Shown piece by piece: positions 44,638 to 55,490 of a stretch of 64,000 bases of DNA. The translations under genes and the position numbers were made by a program. Origin of the DNA: Fontibacterium meridianamericanum (GTDB lineage Bacteria; Pseudomonadota; Alphaproteobacteria; Pelagibacterales; Pelagibacteraceae); the NCBI GenBank assembly GCA_965235635.1, contig CBDDYR010000001.1:248001-312000 (forward strand). The letters run 5' to 3'. Under the pieces are notes generated by a model. It was not told the origin of the DNA. It worked only from the letters and a program-made list of their open reading frames with translations, and made no database searches. The stretch's first letter is position 1. The number at the start of each line of letters is the position of its first letter.

Positions 44638-46236
44638 TTATTTAATTTTAGGCAGTTCATTAAACTGATGGAACGGTGGTGGTGAACTCAAAGTCCATTC
44701 TAATGTAGTTGCCCCTTCTCCCCATTGATTATCAGGAACTCTTTTTCCTCTTATAAATGCATGAGCAACTAATACTAAGAACACTAAAACTCCAAATGCA
44801 GAAATATAAGAACCAACTGAGGAAACATAATTCCATCCAGCATATGCATCAGGGTAATCCGCATATCTTCTTGGCATTCCTGCTAATCCTAAAAAATGCT
44901 GAGGAAAGAAAATTAAATTTACACCTATAAATGTTAACCAAAAATGTATTTTTCCTAAAACTTCTGAATATTCATATCCAGACATTTTACCGAACCAATA
45001 ATAAAATCCTGCAAATATCGAAAATACTGCTCCCAAAGATAATACATAATGGAAGTGAGCAACAACATAATAAGTATCGTGAAACGAAGTATCAACTCCT
45101 GCATTTGCGAGAACAACTCCTGTCACGCCTCCAACAGTAAATAAAAATATAAAGCCAACAGCCCAAAGCATCGGAGTTCTAAGAGTGATAGAGCCTCCCC
45201 ACATTGTAGCTATCCATGAAAATACTTTAATTCCTGTAGGTACCGCAATAATCATCGTTGCAAAAACAAAGTATGCTTTTGTGTCTACTCCCATTCCGAC
45301 TGTGTACATATGGTGAGCCCAAACAACAAAACCTACAACTCCAATTGATACCATCGCATAAGCCATGCCAAGATATCCAAAGATAGGTTTTTTTGAAAAA
45401 GTTGAAATAATATGACTAATCATTCCAAATCCTGGAAGGATCATAATATAAACCTCTGGGTGCCCAAAGAACCAAAATAAATGTTGAAATAAAACTGGAT
45501 CGCCTCCACCTTTTGGTTCAAAAAAAGCTGTTCCGAAATTTCTGTCAGTTAATAACATTGTGATTGCACCAGCAAGCACCGGTAAAGATAACAATAATAA
45601 AAATGCTGTTACTAAAATTGACCAGGCAAAAAGAGGCATTTTATGCATTGTCATTCCAGGCGCTCTCATATTAAAAATTGTAGTTATAAAATTAATAGCT
45701 CCAAGAATGGATGAAGCTCCAGCAAGGTGCAAACTTAATATTGCAAGATCCATTGCAGGTCCTGGCTGTCCCGCTTTTGAGGATAATGGCGGATATATTG
45801 TCCAGCCTCCACCAACTCCTGATCCACCAGGAGGTCCTTCAACAAAAATAGAGACAATTAATAAAGTAAATGCTGCAGGCAATAACCAAAATGAAACGTT
45901 ATTCATTCTTGGAAATGCCATGTCAGGAGCACCGATCATTAAAGGAACAAACCAATTTCCAAATCCACCTATCATTGCTGGCATCACCATAAAGAAAACC
46001 ATTATCAGACCGTGACCAGTGACCAGAACATTATAAAGATGATAATCTCCTTTTAAAATTCCATCTCCTGGATACATAAGCTCCATTCTCATTAGAACAG
46101 AAAAAGTTGTTCCAATAATTCCTGCTACAATTGCAAAAATTAAATATAAAGTTCCTATGTCTTTATGATTTGTTGAGAACAACCATCTTGTCCAAAAACT
46201 TGGATAATGCGAATGATCAGAACTTGTATTGGCCAT
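44638..46236 (-). CDS. coxA: cytochrome c oxidase subunit I (aa3 type)
   Basis: Catalytic subunit holding haem a and the haem a3-CuB site. The 532 aa with twelve membrane helices include GHGLIMVFFMVMPAMIGGFG (a haem a ligand), the CuB and cross-linked Tyr region FGHPEVYIMILPGFG, VVWAHHMYTVGMGVDT (two CuB histidines) and HDTYYVVAHFHYVLSLG (haem a3 and a ligands). These residues mark an aa3-type A-family oxidase. The gene directly follows coxB. Confidence 0.98.
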   Translation of the reverse strand: MANTSSDHSHYPSFWTRWLFSTNHKDIGTLYLIFAIVAGIIGTTFSVLMRMELMYPGDGILKGDYHLYNVLVTGHGLIMVFFMVMPAMIGGFGNWFVPLMIGAPDMAFPRMNNVSFWLLPAAFTLLIVSIFVEGPPGGSGVGGGWTIYPPLSSKAGQPGPAMDLAILSLHLAGASSILGAINFITTIFNMRAPGMTMHKMPLFAWSILVTAFLLLLSLPVLAGAITMLLTDRNFGTAFFEPKGGGDPVLFQHLFWFFGHPEVYIMILPGFGMISHIISTFSKKPIFGYLGMAYAMVSIGVVGFVVWAHHMYTVGMGVDTKAYFVFATMIIAVPTGIKVFSWIATMWGGSITLRTPMLWAVGFIFLFTVGGVTGVVLANAGVDTSFHDTYYVVAHFHYVLSLGAVFSIFAGFYYWFGKMSGYEYSEVLGKIHFWLTFIGVNLIFFPQHFLGLAGMPRRYADYPDAYAGWNYVSSVGSYISAFGVLVFLVLVAHAFIRGKRVPDNQWGEGATTLEWTLSSPPPFHQFNELPKIK

Positions 46237-47067
46237 TTATTTTTTCTCCTTTATTAAATTTTCCGCAACAACATTATTGTCAGGGTATTTTGCAAACTTA
46301 GCTTTAGCTTCTTTTAGCCAATCATTATATTGTTTTTCAGAAACTACTCGTACTGTAATTGGCATAAACGCATGTCGAGAGCCGCATAATTCTGAACATT
46401 GACCATAATATACACCTTCTTTTTCAGCCTTAAACCAAGTTTCATTTATTCTTCCTGGTATGGCGTCTCTTTTCACTCCAAAAGACGGAACTGCCCAAGC
46501 GTGCAATACGTCATTTGCTGTAATTAAAACTTTAACAACTTTATTAACAGGAACAACCACATGATTATCAGTTTCTAAAAGTCTTGGTTGATTTGGTTTT
46601 AGATTTTTTGTTTCAACCATGTTTGCATCAAATGCAATATTTTGATCTGGATATTCATATCCCCAGTACCACTGATAACCGATCGCTTTAATAGTAACAT
46701 CGGCTTTTGGAATAACATCTTGTTTGTAAAGCAATCTAAATGATGGAACTGCTATTACTATTAAAATTAAACAAGGAATCACTGTCCACAAAATTTCTAT
46801 AAAAGTATTATGTGATGTTTTGGAAGGTATTGGATTTTTTGAAGCTCTAAATCTTATAATTGAATACAAAAGTAGAAAAAGTACAAATACACAAATTGCA
46901 ACAATAATTGGAAGTAAAATACGATCATGAAGATGAACGATATCATCCATAACAGAAGTTACTGACTCATTATAACCCATTTGCCAATTATCTCTGGCAA
47001 ACAATATGCTCGGTGAGATAAAAAACACTAAAAATAAATAAAATTTATTAAGTAATTTTTTTTTCAT
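46237..47067 (-). CDS. coxB: cytochrome c oxidase subunit II
   Basis: Carries the CuA centre that accepts electrons from cytochrome c. The 276 aa begin with a signal peptide (about 1-24), have two membrane helices, and show all CuA ligands: His189, Cys224, Glu226, Cys228, His232 and Met235 in VLHAWAVPSFGVKRD and YYGQCSELCGSRHAFM. The aromatic YQWYWGYEYP loop is at 131-140. First gene of the oxidase cluster, divergent from tldD with an 80-bp gap. Confidence 0.98.
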   Translation of the reverse strand: MKKKLLNKFYLFLVFFISPSILFARDNWQMGYNESVTSVMDDIVHLHDRILLPIIVAICVFVLFLLLYSIIRFRASKNPIPSKTSHNTFIEILWTVIPCLILIVIAVPSFRLLYKQDVIPKADVTIKAIGYQWYWGYEYPDQNIAFDANMVETKNLKPNQPRLLETDNHVVVPVNKVVKVLITANDVLHAWAVPSFGVKRDAIPGRINETWFKAEKEGVYYGQCSELCGSRHAFMPITVRVVSEKQYNDWLKEAKAKFAKYPDNNVVAENLIKEKK

Positions 47068-47147
47068 TAATTAAAGATATACTATAGTTATTTAGCTATA
47101 TTATTATCACAAATATATACAAAAAATTTGCGACAATTTAACTAAAA

Positions 47148-48575
47148 ATGAACCCAAATTTAAACGAGTTTTTTTCAGAAGAAAATTCAATTTCAAGAAA
47201 GTCAGCAGAAACAATAGTTAATAATACTCTTTTTAAGTGTGATGATGGTGAGCTGTTTCTAGAATCTACTGTTTCAGAATCGTTAGTATTGGATGATGGA
47301 AAAATAAAAAATACAAGTTACGACTCCAGCAAAGGTTATGGTCTAAGATCAGTCAATAATGATATTACAACCTACTCACATTCAAATGAGTTAACAGAAG
47401 AATCCCTAAAACAATCTGCTAAAATAATTTTAGACGCTAATAAAAATTATTCTGGAAAAATAAATTCAGGTCCAAAAAAAACGAATAAGTATCTTTATAC
47501 AGATATTAATCCTATTGAAGCAAAAAAATTTTCTGAAAAAATAGATCTACTAAATAAAATTGATAAATATTTAAGATCTAAGAATCCATATGTTAAACAA
47601 GTTTCAAGTTCAATATTTTCTGAATATCAACAAATAGAAATTATAAGACCTGACAATCAAAGTTATACGGACAAAAGACCCCTTGTTAGATTTAATGTTT
47701 CAGTCATGGTTGAAAAAAATGGAAGAAAAGAAACTGGAAGTTATGGAACGGGGGGTAGAAAAATATTAGATGAATACATTACTGAATTAAATTGGAAAAA
47801 GGTTTGTGATATTGCTCTAAAACAAGCTTTAATTAATCTCGAAAGTGTTGATGCTCCTGCGGGCGAAATGAAAGTAGTTCTTGGACCTGGTTGGCCTGGA
47901 ATACTTCTTCATGAAGCAATTGGACACGGACTTGAAGGTGATTTTAACAGAAAAAAAACTTCAGCATTTTCAGATTTAATGGGACAAAAAATAGCTGATG
48001 AACAAGTCACTGTTGTTGATGATGGAACAATTGAAAATAGAAGAGGATCAATCACAATTGATGATGAAGGAACTCCAACTAATAAAACTGTATTGATTGA
48101 AAAAGGAATATTAAAAAATTACATACAAGATAGACTGAACGCAAGATTAATGAATGTGCAGCCAACAGGGAATGGACGAAGAGAAAGTTTTGAACATATA
48201 CCGATGCCTCGTATGACAAACACTTATATGCTTTCTGGAAAATATCACCCTGATGAAATAATCAAATCAGTTGATCGAGGAATTTATGCTGTTGCGTTTG
48301 GCGGAGGACAAGTGGACATCACAAATGGTAAATTTGTTTTCTCTTGCACTGAAGCTTATGAAATTAAAAATGGAAAAATTGGCAAACCATTAAAAGGTGC
48401 GACTTTAATTGGTAATGGTCCTGATGTACTTACAAAAGTTAAAATGGTTGGTAATGACATGGAGTTAGATGCTGGAGTTGGAACCTGTGGAAAAAATGGA
48501 CAATGGGTCCCGGTGGGTGTTGGTCAACCAACAATATTAATTGATGGGATTACCGTTGGAGGAACCCAAAATTAA
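47148..48575 (+). CDS. tldD: metalloprotease TldD
   Basis: Partner of PmbA (TldE) in the TldD/E protease, which processes small peptides in other bacteria. The 475 aa carry the zinc site His255-Glu256-x3-His260 in LHEAIGHGLEGD, and the C-terminal GVGTCGKNGQWVPVGVGQPT segment is typical. pmbA lies 1.6 kb downstream on the same strand. The last 4 bp overlap rsmE on the other strand. Confidence 0.96.
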   Translation: MNPNLNEFFSEENSISRKSAETIVNNTLFKCDDGELFLESTVSESLVLDDGKIKNTSYDSSKGYGLRSVNNDITTYSHSNELTEESLKQSAKIILDANKNYSGKINSGPKKTNKYLYTDINPIEAKKFSEKIDLLNKIDKYLRSKNPYVKQVSSSIFSEYQQIEIIRPDNQSYTDKRPLVRFNVSVMVEKNGRKETGSYGTGGRKILDEYITELNWKKVCDIALKQALINLESVDAPAGEMKVVLGPGWPGILLHEAIGHGLEGDFNRKKTSAFSDLMGQKIADEQVTVVDDGTIENRRGSITIDDEGTPTNKTVLIEKGILKNYIQDRLNARLMNVQPTGNGRRESFEHIPMPRMTNTYMLSGKYHPDEIIKSVDRGIYAVAFGGGQVDITNGKFVFSCTEAYEIKNGKIGKPLKGATLIGNGPDVLTKVKMVGNDMELDAGVGTCGKNGQWVPVGVGQPTILIDGITVGGTQN

Positions 48576-49292
48576 TTAATCTTAGAATTTAATAGAGCAA
48601 GACCTACAACTGCTGCTGTTTCTGATCTTAAAATATTTTGTCCTAATGAAATAGGAATGCAATTATTCATACTTTTTCAATAAATCTCTTTCTTTTAATG
48701 AAAAATCACCTTCTGGACCAATTAATAAATAAAATTCATAATTTTTATTATTCTTAATAACTTCATCAATTTTTTTATTTGCAGAGTTAATATCTGCAAA
48801 AAAAACTATAGAATTTTTATCAAGAGATTTAAGTTTTTTTTCTAACTTTTCAACTGTATGAATAACTGGCAAGTATAACTGATTAGATTGCTCACAAGAT
48901 TCTTTTATAATTTTTTCTATTCTTTCAATATTTAAATTTTTAGCAATTGATTTTTCAGAAATAACTGGAAAAAAATTTTTTACACCCACTTCTGTACATT
49001 TTTGAATTAAATAATCTAATTTTGAACTTTTAATTAAAGAAAATATTAAAGATATTTTTCCTTCTTTATTTATATTTTCAATTTTTGAGATTAATTTTAT
49101 TTTTGTATTTTTTTTATCAGAACTAATAATCTCTCCTTTAAATTCTCCATCTTTTGAGTTAAATAAAAATACATAATCCCCTTCTCTTAAACGCATCACA
49201 TTTTTCAAATAATGGGTATCTTCTTTTTCTAAAACTAAATCCAAACCTAAGTTTAATTTTTTATCTAAATAAATTCTTACTTTTAATGACAT
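48572..49292 (-). pseudogene. rsmE: 16S rRNA (uracil(1498)-N3)-methyltransferase, one frameshift near the 3' end
   Basis: SPOUT-class rRNA methyltransferase. The long frame (48663-49292, 209 aa) has a PUA-like start (VRIYLDKKLNLG) and the signature LLIGPEGDFSLKERDLL. It stops at 48663, but dropping one G at about 48668 continues the protein with NNCIPISLGQNILRSETAAV to a stop at 48572. LGxxILRxETA is the conserved RsmE end, so the true gene is about 238 aa. A single extra base in the sequence is the simplest explanation. The gene ends inside the tldD stop region. Confidence 0.85.
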
Positions 49293-49329
49293 AACTGTTA
49301 TTGTAACTAAATTATCTAATTTTTACAAA

Positions 49330-50196
49330 ATGCGCCAATTTGCTAACTTATTAAGATTAAACAAACCAATTGGAATTTTTTTACTATTCTGGCCATGTGC
49401 TTGGAGTTTAACAATGACTCAGTGGTTTGTAGTTAATAATTATCAATTTATTAAATACTTAATTCTGTTTTTTATTGGTTCTATAATCATGAGAAGTGCT
49501 GGCTGCGTTTACAATGATATTGTAGACAAAAATGTAGATATCAAAGTTCAAAGAACAAAAAAACGCTTAATAGCTTCTGGAAAAATAACAATTAAAACTG
49601 CCTGGCTTATTATTTTATTATTACTAATACCTGCACTTATAATTTTATTTCAGTTTAATAATTTTTCTAAAATATTAGGTCTATCATCCGGATTATTAAT
49701 TATCGCTTATCCTTTTATGAAAAGAATAACGTTTTGGCCTCAGCTATTTCTTGGGTTTACTTTTAATTGGGGAGTATTGCTCGGTTGGTCAGTATTTTTT
49801 GAAAATCTAACTATAGAAACTATCATCTTATATATGGCAGCGATCTTTTGGACTTTAGGATACGATACAATTTACGCCTTGCAGGATAGACGCGATGATT
49901 TAAAAATAAAAATAAAATCTACTGCAATAAAATTTGGAAGTGATATAAAAAATTTTTTATTCTTTTGCTATATCTCCTCAATAACCTTTTTAATCGCTTT
50001 AGGTTTCTTAACAAATAGATCTTTAGTATATTTTATTTTATTAGTAATTGCTGCATTACATTTGGCTTATCAAGTGTTAACGATAAAAAAAATAAAATCT
50101 AATAATAAAGATAAAATTCAAATAGTTTTTAATAGTAATAACTCTTTTGGAATCTTAATATTTTTAATATTTTTTTTAGAAATTTATAATGCTTAA
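49330..50196 (+). CDS. ubiA: 4-hydroxybenzoate polyprenyltransferase
   Basis: Membrane enzyme that prenylates 4-hydroxybenzoate in ubiquinone synthesis. The 288 aa start LLRLNKPIGIFLLFWPCAWS, and the two Asp-rich motifs are YNDIVDKNVDIKVQRTKKR and ALQDRRDDLKIKIKSTAIKF. Nine membrane helices are expected. It is divergent from rsmE by 37 bp and overlaps pmbA by 8 bp. Confidence 0.96.
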   Translation: MRQFANLLRLNKPIGIFLLFWPCAWSLTMTQWFVVNNYQFIKYLILFFIGSIIMRSAGCVYNDIVDKNVDIKVQRTKKRLIASGKITIKTAWLIILLLLIPALIILFQFNNFSKILGLSSGLLIIAYPFMKRITFWPQLFLGFTFNWGVLLGWSVFFENLTIETIILYMAAIFWTLGYDTIYALQDRRDDLKIKIKSTAIKFGSDIKNFLFFCYISSITFLIALGFLTNRSLVYFILLVIAALHLAYQVLTIKKIKSNNKDKIQIVFNSNNSFGILIFLIFFLEIYNA

Positions 50197-51508
50197 AGAT
50201 AATCCATTTCTAAATAATCTTGGCGACTATTGCCTTGGTGAATTAAAAAAAATAGGAGCAACAAGCTCTGAAGTAATTGTAGCTCATTCAATTTCTGAAG
50301 AAATGTTGCAAAGAAATGGAAAAATTGAAGAGGTTACAAGATCTGAAGATATTAGCATTGGCTTAACTGCTTACATTGGACAAAAGAAATCTTCTATCTC
50401 AACCTCTAATTTAACCAAAAATAATATCAAACAGGCTATTGTTAGATGTTATGAAATGGCAAAGAATACGCCTGAGGATATATATTGCGGTCTACCAGAG
50501 AATAATGATCTTGAAAAAAATTATATTGATTTAGATTTGTTTGATAATTCAATAATTTCTTACGAGGCAAAAAAAGACTTTATCTCCGAATGTGAAACTG
50601 AAGCGCTATCACATAAAAAAATATTTAATTCTAATGGTGTTTCATTTACGGAGGCCAGATCAAATTTTATATTAAAAAATTCTAATGGTTTTTCTAATGG
50701 TCGAAAATCATCAATCTTCAGTGTTTCATGTGATGTTGTTGCAAAAGAAGAGGAAAGTATGGAAAGAGATTATGAATATTCATCAAAAAGATTTTTTTAT
50801 GATTTAGCTAAACCAAAAGATATCGGAAGGATTGCAGCTGAAAAAGCAAGCGCAAGATTAAGTCCAAAAAAAATAAATTCTTTTACTGGACCAGCTGTGT
50901 TTGAACCAAGAGTATCCTCGAGTTTCTTATCTCATTTAATATCGTCCATTTCTGGACATAATTTAGCTAGAAAAGTAAGTTTTATTAAAGGTGATATTGG
51001 AGAAATTTTGTTTCAAGAAAATATTAATGTCATTGATGATCCATTAATAAAAAAAGGACTGGGATCAAGAAATTTTGATTCTGAGGGTGTAGGTTGTAAA
51101 AAATTAGAATTAATAAAAAAAGGAAAACTTAATGAGATTATTTTAGATACTTATTCTAGTAAGATGTTAAATAAAAAATCTAATGGAAGATGCGGTGGAA
51201 CGACAAATTGCTATTTTGAAAATGGAAAATTAACAAAATCAGATTTAATAAAAGATATTAAAAGAGGAGTTTATATAACAGAATTATTTGGTTCGGGATT
51301 CAATAGTGTGACGGGCGATTTTAGCAAAGGTGGCTCAGGATTTTTAATAGAAAATGGAGAAATAACTTATCCAATTAGTGAAATCACAGTCGCTGGAAAT
51401 ATTAAAGATATGTTCAAAGAGATGATACTTGCTAATGATTTAGAATTTAAATCCAAAACAAATTCTCCAACAATTAGAATTAACAACGTAAGTGTTGCAG
51501 GAAAATAA
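50189..51508 (+). CDS. pmbA: TldD/PmbA family protein (PmbA/TldE)
   Basis: Second subunit of the TldD/E protease, 439 aa. It shares the family fold (IEEVTRSEDISIGLTAYIGQKK, SASARLSPKKI, GGTTNCYFENG, GDFSKGGSGFLIENG) but lacks the HExxxH zinc motif, as expected for the E subunit. It starts 8 bp inside ubiA and is followed directly by msbA. Confidence 0.94.
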   Translation: MLKDNPFLNNLGDYCLGELKKIGATSSEVIVAHSISEEMLQRNGKIEEVTRSEDISIGLTAYIGQKKSSISTSNLTKNNIKQAIVRCYEMAKNTPEDIYCGLPENNDLEKNYIDLDLFDNSIISYEAKKDFISECETEALSHKKIFNSNGVSFTEARSNFILKNSNGFSNGRKSSIFSVSCDVVAKEEESMERDYEYSSKRFFYDLAKPKDIGRIAAEKASARLSPKKINSFTGPAVFEPRVSSSFLSHLISSISGHNLARKVSFIKGDIGEILFQENINVIDDPLIKKGLGSRNFDSEGVGCKKLELIKKGKLNEIILDTYSSKMLNKKSNGRCGGTTNCYFENGKLTKSDLIKDIKRGVYITELFGSGFNSVTGDFSKGGSGFLIENGEITYPISEITVAGNIKDMFKEMILANDLEFKSKTNSPTIRINNVSVAGK

Positions 51509-53250
51509 ATGACTAAATTAGAACTGATAAACAGAATTTTTAAAACACAAGTTAAAAAGTATATCCCAGAATTAAGTTTAACTTTTATTTTTATTATTTT
51601 AACTTCTCTTACAACGGCAGCCACAGCATGGCTGTTGGATCCTGCAATTAAAGAAATCTTTGAAAATAAAAATACCAAAATGCTATATCTTATACCTGTA
51701 GCGATAGTTTTTACTTTTATAATAAAAGCTTTTTCAATTTATGGAACAAGAATTATTACTATTAAAGTTGGAATAAAAATAATCAAAAATATTCAAACTC
51801 TAATGGCTCAAAAATTTTTATTATCTGACATTTCTCATATTACTAAAAAACATTCAGGAAAATATCTCTCTAATTTTACAAACGATACTAAAATACTATT
51901 TGATGTATTAACTGGAGTAGTTGTAACTTTATTTAAAGAAACTTTTACACTTATCGCATTGCTTGGATTAATGTTTTATCATGACTGGCAACTAAGTTTG
52001 CTGGCCATAATCATGATTCCTATTGCTGCAATTTCTTCAAAAAATATAGGAAAAAAAATGGGTAAAAAAGTTCATATAAGTCTAGAAGCTTCAGACAAAT
52101 TCATGAAATTTTTAAGTGAAATAATCAAAGGATCTTGGTTAATAAAAATCTATCAAAAAGAAGAGGATGAATTAAAAAAAATTAGCATGATTATTGATGA
52201 AAGATTTAAGGCTATAAGAAAAGTTGAACAAACTAGATTAGGTGCTGGACCAATAATGGAAATAATCTCTGCGGTTGCCATTGCTATTGTAGTCTTTTTT
52301 GCAGGTTACAGAAGCCTGCAAGGTGCCGTAACGCTTGGAGAATTTGTTTCTTTTCTAGCTGCATTAATGTTGGCCTATCAACCAGTTAGAGCATTGGCTG
52401 GAATTAATGTTGGTATACAAGAAGGTATTACCGCTGCTAAACGAATATATGAAATAATTGATCAAAAAAATGAGATTTATAATGATAAAAATGCACCATC
52501 TTTGAAATTAAAAAATGCAACATTAGAATTTAAAAATATCAGCTTCACATATCCAGATGGAACACACGCTTTAAAAAATTTATCTGCAAAAATAGACGGT
52601 GGAAAAAAAGTTGGTTTAGTTGGAATAAGTGGCTCTGGCAAAACTACATTTTTAAATTTAATTCCAAGATTCTTTAATTTAAAACATGGCTGCAATCTTC
52701 ATTGATGATCAAAATATAAATAATATAAATTTAAATTCTTTGAGAAAAGAAATTTCATCTAGTTAGTCAAGATGTAATACTTTTTGATGATACTATTAAA
52801 TCTAATATATTATATGGAAATGCATCAGCATCTGATGATGAAATAATAAATGCATGTAAATTTGCTGCAGCTCAAGATTTTATAGAAAAACTTCCAAATA
52901 AATATGAAACTATTATTGGAGAAAATGGAATAAAATTATCTGGAGGACAAAAACAAAGATTATCAATAGCAAGAGCTATATTAAAAGATTCTTCAATAAT
53001 ATTATTAGATGAGGCTACCTCATCTCTAGATTCTGAGTCTGAAGCCAGTTATACAAAAAGCTATTGAAAATTTAACTAAAAATAAAACAACTATTATAAT
53101 TGCTCATAGATTATCAACAATTATGAACTGCGATAAAATTTTAGTTTTTGATAAATGGAAAAATAGTTGCTGAGGGTAAGTCATGAATTTTCTAGTAAAC
53201 AATTCCTCGACTTATACAAAAACTTATATGAAAAACAAATTATAAATTAA
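51509..53250 (+). pseudogene. msbA: lipid A export permease/ATPase MsbA, several frameshifts in ATPase domain
   Basis: ABC half-transporter that flips lipid A. The first 398 aa (51509-52705) are intact: six-helix membrane domain, then Walker A in LVGISGSGKTTFLNLIPRF. The remaining ATPase domain is complete in sequence but spread over frames. Single extra bases at about 52688-52694, 52755-52761, 53044-53047, 53153-53156 and 53175-53181 break it. Correcting them yields VSQDVILFDDTIKSNILYGN, LSGGQKQRLSIARAIL, ILLDEATSSLDSESEA and AHRLSTI, ending in a normal C-terminus at 53250. Function is expected in the organism if these are sequence errors; real decay cannot be excluded. Confidence 0.85.
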
Positions 53251-54499
53251 TGAGAGTTATGCCTATTATTTAATAACTACAGTTATTATATTATCTATTA
53301 TATCCTTATCTATCATTTAAGAATTACTAAGAAAAAAAGAATGTCCATTACGTTACAAAGAAAAACTAGGAGTTTCTCTTATACAACCAGAAATAATGGT
53401 TATTTAATATGGTTTCATTGCTCAAGTATTGGAGAGTTAAAAAGTATATTTCCAATAATTGATCACTATTTAAAAAAAAACCAAATTTTAGTGACAACTT
53501 CCACTTTAAGTTCAAATGAAGTTTTTCAAAAAAAATATTACAATACTAAAAATATTATCCATCAATATGCACCTATTGATAGCCCACAAATTGTAAAAAA
53601 ATTTTTTAAAAAATGGAATCCTAATATTATTTTTTTTACTGAGTCTGAAATATGGCCAAATCAGATATTTTATGCAAAAAATAAAAATATCCCAATAATA
53701 TTACTCAATGCAAGAATCTCCAATAAATCATTTATCAAATGGAAATTAATCAAAAGTAGCATGAATAAGATATTAAATTGTTTTGATTTAATTTTGTGCC
53801 AAAGCAAAGAAAGTGCTGATTATTTTAATTATTTTGAAACAAATAATATCAAAATACTAGGCAATCTTAAGTTTGTAGTTTCAGAAAATTTTGAAAATGA
53901 AAATAAAGAAGAAAATTTAAATTTGCAAAAAAAATTAATATTTATAGCTTTAAGCACCCATCCTACCGAAGAGGAGTTTTGCATAAAAGTACATGCATCT
54001 TTAAAATCACAATACCCTAACCTATTAACAATCATCATACCAAGACACATAAATAGAATTCACTGAAATACAAAAAATAATTACAAATACTAAGCTAAAT
54101 TTTTTAATTGCAGAATCTCTTGATAATTTTGAAAATAACACCGATATTTTAATAATTAATTCATATGGAAATACTAAAAAAATTCTTAAATCCTCAAAAT
54201 ATGTCTTTATTGGTGGATCTTTAGTTAATCACGGTGGACAAAATCCGATTGAAGTTGCTTATAACAACGCTTTAATTTTTCATGGACCATACGTACATAA
54301 TTTTACTGAAATATATGATTTCTTAAATAAAGAAAATATTGCTTTTAAGATTAATTCGGAGATAGAATTAATTGATCAACTTAAAGCAAAATTTAATAAT
54401 TATCAGAATAAAAATATTAAAGAAAAAATAATTAAAATAGGCGACGAAATTTTATCATCAACAATTAAAAAGTTAGATGAATATATAGTCAATCAATAA
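53250..54499 (+). pseudogene. waaA: 3-deoxy-D-manno-octulosonic acid transferase (KdtA), frame-broken
   Basis: Glycosyltransferase adding Kdo to lipid A. An ATG at 53250 overlaps the msbA stop, but the N-terminal helix is in another frame and meets a TAA at 53318-53320. KKECPLRYKEKLG follows, then the frame changes again at about 53393. The clean part (53341-54066) has GYLIWFHCSSIGELKSIFPI, TESEIWPNQ and IIPRHINR. A further extra base at about 54061-54064 leads into VFIGGSLVNHGGQNPIEVA and a stop at 54499. The Kdo transferase motifs are all present; at least three shifts and one nonsense codon interrupt them. Confidence 0.82.
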
Positions 54500-54503
54500 T
54501 AAG

Positions 54504-55490
54504 ATGTATTTTATTAAACCAAAATTTTGGGACAAAAAAAATAACACTTTTTTATCTATATTATTATATCCATTATCAATTATTTATTATCTAATTAGCA
54601 TAATAAGAAAAAAAACTACTATCACACAAAAATTTAGTATTCCTATAATCTGCGTAGGAAATATTTATGTTGGCGGAACTGGCAAAACATCTGCTGCTAT
54701 AGAGATAGCCAAAATTTTAAATCAATCTAAAAAAATCTGTTTTTTAACAAAAGGATATGGAAGAAAAAGTAAGAAAGATATTTATTTAAATGAATTAAAC
54801 ACACCCAATCAAAACTCCGAGGATACGGGTGATGAGGCGCTACTATTAAACAAATTTGGACATGTTTATATTTCAAATAACAGAGTGAAAGCTATAAATT
54901 CTATTATAAAATTAGGATACCATGCCATTATTCTTGATGATGGATTTCAAGATCATCAAATATTTAAAAACTTAAATATTCTTTGTTTTGACTCAAAAAA
55001 TTGGGTTGGAAATAAAAATTTAATACCCTCTGGACCTCTTAGAGAGCCGTTAACATCTATAAAAAAAGCTAACTTTGTAATTATTAAAGGAGAAAAAAAT
55101 CAAATAATTGAAAAAGAAATAAAAACTATAAATCCAAATATTAATATTATTTACGCAAGAAATAAAATCGAAAATATTGAAACCTTAAAGAATAAAAATT
55201 TCATAGCATTTACTGGGATCGGTAATCCATATAGCTTTTTTAATACTTTGCTTGATAACAATGTAAAAATTATAAAACAAATTATTTATCCAGACCATTT
55301 TCAATTTACAGAAAAAAATTATAAAGTTTTATCTCAAGAAGCTGAAAATAATAAATGCAATTTATTAACAACTGAAAAAGATTACGTAAGAATTAATAAT
55401 CAATTTAAAGAAAAAATTTATTATACTAAATTAAATACCCTATTAATTGAAAAAGAATCTTTAGAAAAAGAACTTAAAAAATTATTTTAA
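54504..55490 (+). CDS. lpxK: tetraacyldisaccharide 4'-kinase
   Basis: Phosphorylates the 4' position of the lipid A disaccharide at the inner membrane. The 328 aa start with a membrane-associated helix (LLYPLSIIYYLISII), then a modified P loop VGNIYVGGTGKTSAAIEIA and the family motif ILDDGFQDHQI. Near the end come DHFQFTEKNYK and LLTTEKDYVRI. It directly follows waaA, within the lipid A set msbA-waaA-lpxK-acyltransferase, and its frame is intact unlike the two genes before it. Confidence 0.96.
   Translation: MYFIKPKFWDKKNNTFLSILLYPLSIIYYLISIIRKKTTITQKFSIPIICVGNIYVGGTGKTSAAIEIAKILNQSKKICFLTKGYGRKSKKDIYLNELNTPNQNSEDTGDEALLLNKFGHVYISNNRVKAINSIIKLGYHAIILDDGFQDHQIFKNLNILCFDSKNWVGNKNLIPSGPLREPLTSIKKANFVIIKGEKNQIIEKEIKTINPNINIIYARNKIENIETLKNKNFIAFTGIGNPYSFFNTLLDNNVKIIKQIIYPDHFQFTEKNYKVLSQEAENNKCNLLTTEKDYVRINNQFKEKIYYTKLNTLLIEKESLEKELKKLF

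Noticed and set aside
53341..54066. A separate gene starting at 53341
   Set aside because: It is the middle of waaA: matching N-terminal and C-terminal parts lie in other frames on both sides.
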